Assembly: GCA_007129635.1 (NCBI GenBank)
Contig: SKVE01000407.1
Location: 1 to 5,240 of the forward strand
DNA length: 5,240 bases
Direction: 5' to 3'
From: Planctomycetaceae bacterium
Lineage (GTDB): Bacteria; Planctomycetota; Planctomycetia; Pirellulales; Pirellulaceae
The translations under genes were made by a program, and so were the position numbers. This document shows, piece after piece, positions 1-5,240 of the stretch (position 1 is its first letter; each line of letters starts with the position of its first letter). Under the pieces are notes generated by a model. That model was given only the letters and a program-made list of their open reading frames with translations. It did not search any database and was not told the DNA's origin.

Positions 1-203
1 AAAATGTCCGCCAATTCATCTGCCAAATTGTAAGCATGGTCGGAAGTTTTGAAACTCTGCTCCCCATAAGTGCGTGAAAAAATCCGGGCCAATTCGCCGA
101 CTTCTTCCATCAATTGAGCCAGATTGGTCATCTCGGAGAAGTAGCGGACCCCGACATCCGAAATCCATTGCTCGACCCGTTGTTGGGCTTCGTACAGTTC
201 CAT
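1..203 (-). CDS. MazG-like nucleotide pyrophosphohydrolase (N-terminal part, runs off the window)
   Basis: Translating the minus strand from the ATG at 203-201 gives 67 open codons reaching the window edge. The protein carries the MazG-superfamily metal signature: EEVGE (residues 33-37) followed 25 residues later by ELAD (63-66), which fits the EExxE...ExxD pattern. These acidic residues bind Mg2+ for cleavage of nucleoside triphosphates to monophosphate and pyrophosphate. The stretches GVRYFSEMTNLA (18-29) and RTYGEQSFK (44-52) match, from memory, a group of small stand-alone bacterial MazG-like proteins of about 110 residues, so roughly 60% is visible. A GGGAA Shine-Dalgarno-like motif lies 5 nt before the ATG. 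The gene starts 13 bp after the folE2 stop, suggesting one transcript. The cytosolic substrate is unknown: house-cleaning of non-canonical NTPs is the default, and a pterin triphosphate is a context-based alternative. HisE shares the fold but fits less well. Confidence 0.88.
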   Translation of the reverse strand, partial: MELYEAQQRVEQWISDVGVRYFSEMTNLAQLMEEVGELARIFSRTYGEQSFKTSDHAYNLADELADI

Positions 204-208
204 CGTCG

Positions 209-213
209 TTCCC
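209..213 (-). promoter_or_regulatory. Shine-Dalgarno-like site for the MazG-like gene
   Basis: The minus strand reads GGGAA here, 5 nt before the ATG at 203. It lies in the 13-bp gap after the folE2 stop codon and supports both this start and translation from a shared folE2 message. The motif is short, so it is supportive rather than decisive. Confidence 0.45.
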
Positions 214-216
214 AGG

Positions 217-1200
217 TCAAGGGCGCAATCCGTCTGGGATGCCTTTGGTGACGATCGCCACAGCATCGTGGGGATGCAGGCTTTCCAGGTGACTGGCTTG
301 GATTCGATAGTCCGTAAACTCGGGTGCCGCTTCCAAAACCGCCCGAATGCGGCGGGCCGAATCTTCGCAAAACATAAGATTCTCGCCATTGAGCCGAGCG
401 AATTCCTGCTCGTCATTGCGTTTGACTGCGGCTTGGACCGGCGTCGCCACCGCCGTCTCGATCAGATCGATCAGCCGGATCAGGTTCAGATCCTGGCACT
501 GCTGGTGCAACTGGACCGTCACGTCCGCCAGGCTGCGCTGGCTGTGCGGCGTGGCCATGGTGCCCTGACTGCCCAGCCAGTGCATGACCTGAGCCACGCT
601 TAACCACCGATGCTCGCCGTACTGTTCCTGAAACTGTCGTTGCAGCAGTTGACGCGCCAGAGCGGCCGAGCACGGGCAGGTGCTGGAATAGGCGACGCTG
701 ACATGCACATGATGCTGTACCCGGTCCGCGTGCCGACGCCCCTCGACGCGTACCGGATAACTGCGTGGCGTCGAATGATTGCTGAGCAGCGAGGATCGGA
801 TCGCCATCAGCTCGAACTGGAAGCTCAGATAACTGGAACGGGTCAACCCTTCGTGCGAGGCCACAAAATCCAACAACAAACGATCGATCAATTCGATGCT
901 CAGCTCGTTCTGCTCCAGTTCCCGATGCAAGGCCAGGAACAAACGGGACATGTGGATGCCCTTAGAATCCGGGTCGTCCAAACTGATCCACGCGGTCGCT
1001 CGAGCGGGGGTCACCATCACTTGGCCCGAGTTATCACGCAACCGCAATGCTACCTCGATGCCCTGCATGCCCACCCAGTCCAACGCGCCGCCGACCGTGG
1101 CCACCATGTCCTGAGCGATGTCAGGCATCGGTCCAGGTTCGCCGGTAAGTTCGCGCGTTGCGAACGGGATCAGCGACGCGTTGCGTCCGGTCCGTAGCAT
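217..1200 (-). CDS. folE2: GTP cyclohydrolase FolE2 (type IB)
   Basis: Cytosolic FolE2 (COG1469) converts GTP to 7,8-dihydroneopterin triphosphate and formate, the entry step to tetrahydrofolate and, in some bacteria, queuosine precursors. It is a metal-dependent replacement for the unrelated-in-sequence FolE (type IA). Family landmarks, numbered from the ATG at 1200 (327 aa), are MPDIA (25-29), DWVGM (41-45), KGIHMSR (80-86), SHEGL (115-119), SSTCPCSAALAR (172-183), PHSQRS (218-223), NGENLMFCED (271-280) and SLHPHDAVA (307-315). C175/C177, H219 and E248 correspond to the metal and active-site positions known in the Neisseria enzyme. The frame stays open to an ATG at 1266 (349 aa). I prefer 1200 because it has an upstream GAGGT and because a promoter-like sequence overlaps the 1266 codon. 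An ATG at 1128, exactly at MPDIA, is also possible: family members often begin close to that motif. The gene is followed after 13 bp by the MazG-like gene. It appears intact. Confidence 0.95.
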   Translation of the reverse strand: MLRTGRNASLIPFATRELTGEPGPMPDIAQDMVATVGGALDWVGMQGIEVALRLRDNSGQVMVTPARATAWISLDDPDSKGIHMSRLFLALHRELEQNELSIELIDRLLLDFVASHEGLTRSSYLSFQFELMAIRSSLLSNHSTPRSYPVRVEGRRHADRVQHHVHVSVAYSSTCPCSAALARQLLQRQFQEQYGEHRWLSVAQVMHWLGSQGTMATPHSQRSLADVTVQLHQQCQDLNLIRLIDLIETAVATPVQAAVKRNDEQEFARLNGENLMFCEDSARRIRAVLEAAPEFTDYRIQASHLESLHPHDAVAIVTKGIPDGLRP

Positions 1201-1211
1201 AATGAGTGGTG

Positions 1212-1216
1212 ACCTC
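1212..1216 (-). promoter_or_regulatory. Candidate ribosome binding site deciding the folE2 start
   Basis: The minus strand reads GAGGT, 11 nt before the ATG at 1200. The spacing is somewhat long but usable. No comparable motif precedes the ATGs at 1266 or 1128, which is the main sequence argument for choosing 1200. Planctomycetes often lack strong Shine-Dalgarno sites, so absence at the other starts is weak evidence. Confidence 0.4.
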
Positions 1217-1251
1217 GGATCTTGAGCCGTTTGTGAGCGAGTCAACCCTTC

Positions 1252-1279
1252 AGAATAGCGGTCCATCGAAGTTCGTCAA
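1252..1279 (-). promoter_or_regulatory. folE2: Sigma70-like promoter candidate for folE2
   Basis: On the minus strand TTGACG (1279-1274, five of six to TTGACA) is followed after 16 nt by TATTCT (1257-1252, four of six to TATAAT). Transcription would begin near 1245, leaving about 45 nt of leader before the ATG at 1200 with the GAGGT inside it. This promoter would drive folE2 and the MazG-like gene together. It overlaps the alternative start codon at 1266, which would then be untranscribed. Planctomycete promoters are poorly characterised and such matches occur by chance. Confidence 0.35.
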
Positions 1280-1330
1280 GCCGCACAGCGTTTTTCGTCG
1301 GTGGGCGGTCTAGATGTCTGCGGTAGGAAA

Positions 1331-1403
1331 GGGGGCGGGAGTCGATTTCGGTTAAAGCGGCTGCGATCTGGTTTGTCGTGGGCCGAAAACGACTCCCGAT
1401 CCC
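1331..1403 (-). repeat. Imperfect 21-bp inverted repeat between the giant gene and folE2
   Basis: Arms 1331-1351 and 1383-1403 pair at 18 of 21 positions around a 31-nt loop. The core is a perfect 9-bp match (1336-1344 with 1390-1398), extended inward by six more pairs after one mismatch and outward by three G-C pairs after two mismatches. It begins 4 nt after the shorter hairpin at 1408-1436. Read on the minus strand, the 3' arm ends in a C run followed by TTTCC, so there is no proper U-tract. It lies upstream of the candidate folE2 promoter, which fits a back-up terminator for the giant gene better than a folE2 leader structure. Confidence 0.6.
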
Positions 1404-1407
1404 GTTG

Positions 1408-1436
1408 CATCTCCGGCCGACCGCAGGCCGGAGATG
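1408..1436 (-). terminator. Perfect 11-bp hairpin after the giant repeat-protein gene, putative terminator
   Basis: The arms 1408-1418 (catctccggcc) and 1426-1436 (ggccggagatg) are exact reverse complements around a 7-nt loop. The hairpin starts 14 nt after the TAA at 1453-1451, the expected place for a 3'-end structure. It is GC-rich and stable, but no U-run follows on the minus strand. It may therefore act as a non-canonical terminator or as an RNA 3'-end stabiliser. Confidence 0.6.
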
Positions 1437-1450
1437 GATGCTCGTGCTGC

Positions 1451-4400
1451 TTAGACCCAGTCGCCCAGGGCACGATCCGTCGCGAAAACGTCTGCCAGGC
1501 TGTCATCCATTTCCGATGCGATGTCGTCTAGCAGTTCGTCCAGCGTCTGGTCGATCAACGAGCCGGATTGGCGGGCCAGTTGAGCGAATTGAGCCTCGCG
1601 GGATCGGGCTTCTGTGAGGGTATTCCAGACAATCGATGGGTCCGCCGATGCTTCGCCTGTCTGGAACTGGACGATTCCAGTCTGTCCACTACGATCGATC
1701 GACGGCGATAGGAACACCGTTTGCGCGTCAGCGGGAACGACCAGCAACGGTCCCGCCATCATCGGTTGCGATTCGAAGGTCACGACGGAATCGAACGGTG
1801 CTTCTCCTTCGCCCCCGTTCTCGCCGTCCAACGAGTTGAACTGGCTGTTCAGGTAATTGATCACCTGCAGGACGTCCTGAGGCGTCACCATGCCATTGCC
1901 AAGGACGTCCAGGTACGGCGTGTCCAGTGGGTACAGCGGGTTCGCCGGATCCAACTCATCGGGCAATCTGCCTGCATCGGTGGTGGCATCATTCAAGTAG
2001 TTGATCAACATCAACGCATCGATCGGCGAGACGAATCCATCCCCGTTGACATCTTCGCGCAGGAAGGGATTCTGATACAAGGGTCGCCACATCACGTCGA
2101 CCGTCACCGTCGCCGGATTGGACTCGAATTCATCGCTATCGCGGACCAGCCGGTACTCGAATGTATCGGCAGGTCGATCAGGTTGCTCGCCGGGTCGCGG
2201 ATGTCCCTTGGTCCAATGACTGTTTTTGGGCGTGTAGACCATCGTGTACTGGGTGTCGGCACCGACGGTCTCTTGCCTGATCTCCACACGATATTCGTTC
2301 GTTTCCAACAGGCTCGAATTCGTGGTTCCCAGCAGTTCGATCTCCTTGTTGGCCGTGACCAAGACCGAAACGGGCCGTTGCATCTGCGTCTGCGTTTGGA
2401 TGTCCTGAGCCACCGGTGCCGCCCGGACCTCGACCGAGAAACTGTAACTGACCGTAGCCTCTGGTCCCGAGATCCGCGGGTCAGTGGCATGCACGGTCAG
2501 CACCGCTCGGCCAAGCTGGCCGGAAACGAAGTTCAACCGAAGTTGATCGTTCTGGAGCAACTGGCCGTTGACCAGGTTTCGGTTCGTATTGTCGGCCGTG
2601 TCGACGTACGCGAGCACCAACATCGACTGGTCCGGACCGAAGACCGGACCGAACTCATTGGGGTCGCGCAGATCGACGATGACCTGGCTAGTGCCCAGCA
2701 GGTAGGGCGGCAATTCGAACGGGTTCGCGACGAACGGTGACTCGGGTATTTGCGTGACCGAGACGGTGAACGTATCGGTCGCCGAGTGTCGCCCGTCGGA
2801 CGCCGTAACGGAGACCGTCGAATCGATCGTGGCATCGCCACCGGGTTCGGTCAGGAACCTCAGTCGCAGGATTGTGCCTTCGATCGTGGCTTCGACCAAG
2901 CGCGGTTGATCGGGGCTGACCACCACGGTAAAGCTCAGTTGGTCGTTGCCCGCGTAATCAAACACGCCCGGATACAACTCGATCAGCCGATCCGGATCGC
3001 CTTGGGTGACCTGCAGGTCACCGACCGGATTGGCGACCACCGGCCGGTTGGGCATGATGTTGATGGTTCGCGTCGCTTCGGAGGTACTCTGCCCTTTGTC
3101 CGCCGGCCATTGGCCACCGTCGTCGGCGACGACGGTCAGTTGAACCGTGCCATAGTCGTCGGGCGCCCCCGTGAAGACCACACCATTGGCGCTGGCCAAG
3201 GTGGCGTTCAGCGGTCCTTGAGTTCCGGTCAGCCGTACGTAAGGCGCCGGTCCGGCCTCGTTCCAGGTCGAACCATCGGTCGAGTACTGGATCGCCGAAG
3301 CCGGCAATCCGCCCGAGACGTTCGGGGCGACCAGCAGCGTGCCGGAATCGGTAGCCGAGTCGGCCTGGACCAACAGCACCACCGTCAAGACGCCGTAGTT
3401 GGGTCGAGTCGGATCGCCTTCCAGGATGTCCACATCGGTCACCGAGATCGACGGGATGACCAGCGATTGATTTTCCAGCACCGACAGCGCCCCCGGCATG
3501 GTGATCACCGGCGGGTCGTTCACCGCATCGACGGTGACCGTGACCGTGTGCGTCGTCTGTTGGGCGGGCGGCGGCCAGTTGCCCAGATCGTCGGCCAGGA
3601 TGGTCACCGACGCCATGCCGTTGAAGTTGGGATTGCCGCGGAAACGCAACGTCGCCAAGCGGTCATTGACATGGTCCAGCGTGCCTTCCAAGATGATCGA
3701 GACCGCGGGTCCCGCCGAATCCGTACGCACGATCCCCGATTCGGCGGCGATCGTGACCCGGATGGTTCCCGTGCCGTCACCCAACCCCAAGGCCAACTCG
3801 GGATCGTAGACGCTGACCGAGTTACCGTTCACAAAATCCAGCCACTGGTCTTCGTCCACCGTCACCTGTTCCGGCGCGGAGATCTCTGGCGGTTCGTTGA
3901 CATTCAGAACCTGGATGGAGACCGAGGCTTCGATTTCCCAAACCTTCGGCACCAGTTGACCGGTATCCGGATCGCGGACATCGCCTGTGTGGCCGCCGTC
4001 GTTGACGATCATGCTCAGATTCGAATCGCCCACAAAGTTGCTCTCCGGCACGTACTGCCAAGCCGTCGCGTCGCTCAACAGAGCCGACAGCCGAGCGACC
4101 GGCGCCATAATGGTCACCGTCGCGGCACCCGCTTCGGTCAGCGCTTCGGGGGTGATCGTATCCTGGCCCGGAGCCAGATTCAAAGCGGAGGTGTCGACGA
4201 AGCGTAAGGTTCCGTCATCGACCGTCAGCGTCACGGTGATGGCATACGGCCCCGAATCTACGTCGGCCACATCAAACCCGGCCATGTTCAGCGGCCGGTT
4301 GCGGTTGGCGATCAATTCCTGCGGGACGGTCGCGACCGGTGCATCGTTGATCGACGCGATGGTAATCGTCTGCGAGGCCTCCGACGTGCTCTCGCCGGGC

Positions 4401-5240
4401 GTGGCAGGGTATTGTCCTCCGTCGTCGGCCATCACTCGCAGCAGCACCGCCCCCCAAACGTCTTGGGCACCTTGGAAGATCAAGGCATCGCTGGTATCCA
4501 GCGTCGTGTTGATCTGTTCCTGCAAGCCGCGCAGCCGCACGTGGGAAGCGTTGCCGTCCGGCGTCCATTCGGTCCAAGTGACGCCATCCTCGGAATAATG
4601 AATGGCGTCCGCCGGCAGACCATCGGAAATATCGGCCGTCACGGCCAGGGTCCCCGCCAAAGCGGAAGGTGTTCCAGGGGCCGTCCACGTTTCGTCTTCC
4701 AATGCCTCGACGGCCAACACGACGGTCAGCACCCCGAAATCCTCGCGATCCTTATCGCCATCCTCCGCATCCACGTCCGTCACCTTCACGCCGATGATGC
4801 TCAACGGTTGGTCCTCGTCCACTTGCAATTCTGAAGCGTCCGGCAAGGTGATCTCCGGCGGATCGTTCACCGGCAGCACCGTCATGGGGATCGTCTGTCG
4901 ATCCTGCCATGGGCCGCCTGTTCCCGAGTTGCCCAGGTCATCGGCGACCACGGTGATCAGATCGAACCCGTTGAAGTTCAGGTCGCTTGTGTAGATCAGC
5001 CCGCTGGGTGCCGCCAAGGTGGTATTGATCTGCGTCTGGCTGCCGGTCAAAACCACTCCACGATTCCCGGCCAGGTACTGGATTCCGGGAATCGACACGC
5101 CGCCGATGACCCAAGGATCGACCGACAAGGTCCCACGCAGCACGCTGATCGTAACCTCGATCGCCGAAGTACCGGCGTCCTTGTCGAAGACCGAGATACC
5201 CTTGATGGTGGTCGCCACATCCTCCAGCACTTCCACCACC
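1451..5240 (-). CDS. Giant secreted cadherin-like repeat protein with C-terminal dockerin (5' part missing)
   Basis: This is the C-terminal 1262 residues of a larger protein. The frame is open at the window edge and begins inside a repeat unit, so the first visible GTG is not the start. Residues 1-130, 131-302, 303-453, 454-579 and 580-731 are cadherin-like beta-sandwich units, most joined by the linkers VNDPP, INDAP, VNEPP and VNDPP, and several opening with an acidic V(D/L)E(D/N) motif. Such linkers typically bind Ca2+. Residues 732-836, 837-942 and 943-1052 are three more divergent Ig-like segments. A dockerin-like EF-hand pair follows (about 1057-1132), then a tail (1150-1262) ending in an acidic predicted helix near DQTLDELLDDIASEMDDSLAD. 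I see no cysteine and only nine lysines against very many Asp and Glu, as in secreted Ca-dependent proteins. A role in cell-surface adhesion or matrix is likely but unproven. No enzyme domain is visible. The stop is followed by a strong hairpin. Confidence 0.9.
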   Translation of the reverse strand, partial: VVEVLEDVATTIKGISVFDKDAGTSAIEVTISVLRGTLSVDPWVIGGVSIPGIQYLAGNRGVVLTGSQTQINTTLAAPSGLIYTSDLNFNGFDLITVVADDLGNSGTGGPWQDRQTIPMTVLPVNDPPEITLPDASELQVDEDQPLSIIGVKVTDVDAEDGDKDREDFGVLTVVLAVEALEDETWTAPGTPSALAGTLAVTADISDGLPADAIHYSEDGVTWTEWTPDGNASHVRLRGLQEQINTTLDTSDALIFQGAQDVWGAVLLRVMADDGGQYPATPGESTSEASQTITIASINDAPVATVPQELIANRNRPLNMAGFDVADVDSGPYAITVTLTVDDGTLRFVDTSALNLAPGQDTITPEALTEAGAATVTIMAPVARLSALLSDATAWQYVPESNFVGDSNLSMIVNDGGHTGDVRDPDTGQLVPKVWEIEASVSIQVLNVNEPPEISAPEQVTVDEDQWLDFVNGNSVSVYDPELALGLGDGTGTIRVTIAAESGIVRTDSAGPAVSIILEGTLDHVNDRLATLRFRGNPNFNGMASVTILADDLGNWPPPAQQTTHTVTVTVDAVNDPPVITMPGALSVLENQSLVIPSISVTDVDILEGDPTRPNYGVLTVVLLVQADSATDSGTLLVAPNVSGGLPASAIQYSTDGSTWNEAGPAPYVRLTGTQGPLNATLASANGVVFTGAPDDYGTVQLTVVADDGGQWPADKGQSTSEATRTINIMPNRPVVANPVGDLQVTQGDPDRLIELYPGVFDYAGNDQLSFTVVVSPDQPRLVEATIEGTILRLRFLTEPGGDATIDSTVSVTASDGRHSATDTFTVSVTQIPESPFVANPFELPPYLLGTSQVIVDLRDPNEFGPVFGPDQSMLVLAYVDTADNTNRNLVNGQLLQNDQLRLNFVSGQLGRAVLTVHATDPRISGPEATVSYSFSVEVRAAPVAQDIQTQTQMQRPVSVLVTANKEIELLGTTNSSLLETNEYRVEIRQETVGADTQYTMVYTPKNSHWTKGHPRPGEQPDRPADTFEYRLVRDSDEFESNPATVTVDVMWRPLYQNPFLREDVNGDGFVSPIDALMLINYLNDATTDAGRLPDELDPANPLYPLDTPYLDVLGNGMVTPQDVLQVINYLNSQFNSLDGENGGEGEAPFDSVVTFESQPMMAGPLLVVPADAQTVFLSPSIDRSGQTGIVQFQTGEASADPSIVWNTLTEARSREAQFAQLARQSGSLIDQTLDELLDDIASEMDDSLADVFATDRALGDWV
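1838..2071 (-). other. Dockerin type I-like domain (two EF-hand loops)
   Basis: This encodes residues 1057-1134 of the giant protein. Loop 1, DVNGDGFVSPID (1063-1074), has the full DxNxDG...D calcium ligand set and is followed by helix ALMLINYLN. Loop 2, DVLGNGMVTPQD (1111-1122), is followed by VLQVINYLN, but it has Leu at the third loop position, where Asn or Asp normally sits, and Asn in place of the second Asp. A 28-residue linker rich in Pro, Asp and Leu separates the halves. In clostridia such pairs dock onto cohesins. In planctomycetes they are common at the end of giant proteins, with no known cellulosome, so the partner is unknown. Confidence 0.85.
3053..5240 (-). repeat. Tandem cadherin-like repeat array, five units in A-B-C-A-B order
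   Basis: Unit boundaries (minus strand) are about 5240-4850 (A1), 4849-4334 (B1), 4333-3881 (C), 3880-3503 (A2) and 3502-3047 (B2). The A units share ADDLGN near the end and an NFNG motif before it. The B units share TDVD, GVLTVVL, GLPA-AI-YS-DG-TW-E, VRL-G, ADDGGQ and STSEA-(R/Q)TI. Unit C is divergent: it has NDGG instead of ADDGG and lacks the opening acidic motif (IANRNRP). The copies are clearly diverged at protein level, so this is an old duplication rather than a recent DNA repeat. Confidence 0.7.

Noticed and set aside
610..1197. 195-codon plus-strand open frame opposite folE2
   Set aside because: The minus strand encodes all FolE2 signature motifs across this interval, so the plus frame is an antisense shadow.
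842..1251. Direct 11-bp repeat gtcaacccttc at 842-852 and 1241-1251, giving EGLTRS twice in the longest folE2 frame
   Set aside because: Only short identity is shared, one copy sits in the probable untranslated leader, and no further copies are seen. Chance is the simplest explanation.
1451..2071. A cellulosome-type scaffold system
   Set aside because: A dockerin is present, but there is no cohesin, carbohydrate-binding module or glycoside hydrolase in the window. Dockerin-ended giant proteins are common in planctomycetes without cellulosomes.
1721..2740. 339-codon plus-strand open frame opposite the dockerin region
   Set aside because: It is the complement of a clearly coding minus-strand frame with identifiable EF-hand and Ig-like domains. 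Its translation shows only low-complexity basic composition.
2750..4207. Long 485-codon open frame on the plus strand opposite the giant gene
   Set aside because: It lies entirely antisense to the repeat-protein gene. Its translation is Arg-, His-, Gln- and Asp-rich with no recognisable domain, typical of a GC-rich shadow frame.

Overview
The window looks like chromosomal DNA from a planctomycete, probably a Pirellulales-type marine relative of Rhodopirellula. This is inferred from three things: moderately high GC, a giant acidic secreted protein built of cadherin-like repeats and ending in a dockerin-type EF-hand pair, and a compact FolE2 plus MazG-like gene pair. All three recognisable genes lie on the minus strand, so transcription runs from high to low coordinates.

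Layout in transcription order. (1) 5240-1451 is the C-terminal 1262 residues of a very large extracellular repeat protein whose N-terminus lies beyond the window. It has five 'VNDPP'-type cadherin-like units in an apparent A-B-C-A-B order, three more divergent beta-sandwich-like segments, a dockerin-like pair of EF-hand loops and an acidic helical tail. (2) 1450-1267 is a 184-bp intergenic gap. It holds a perfect 11-bp hairpin just after the stop codon, then a second, longer imperfect inverted repeat, then a sigma70-like promoter candidate. (3) 1200-217 is folE2, the type IB GTP cyclohydrolase that makes 7,8-dihydroneopterin triphosphate for folate and other pterin or deazapurine products. (4) 203-1 is the first 67 codons of a MazG-like nucleotide pyrophosphohydrolase, 13 bp after folE2 and very probably co-transcribed with it.

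The folE2-mazG pair is the most suggestive context. A MazG-fold pyrophosphatase directly behind the enzyme that makes a pterin triphosphate could supply the dihydroneopterin-triphosphate pyrophosphohydrolase step, which has no universally conserved gene. This is a hypothesis from adjacency only. The giant repeat protein appears functionally unrelated and is separated from the pair by terminator-like structures. I see no mobile element, CRISPR array, tRNA or rRNA, and no clear evidence of an undescribed multi-gene system.
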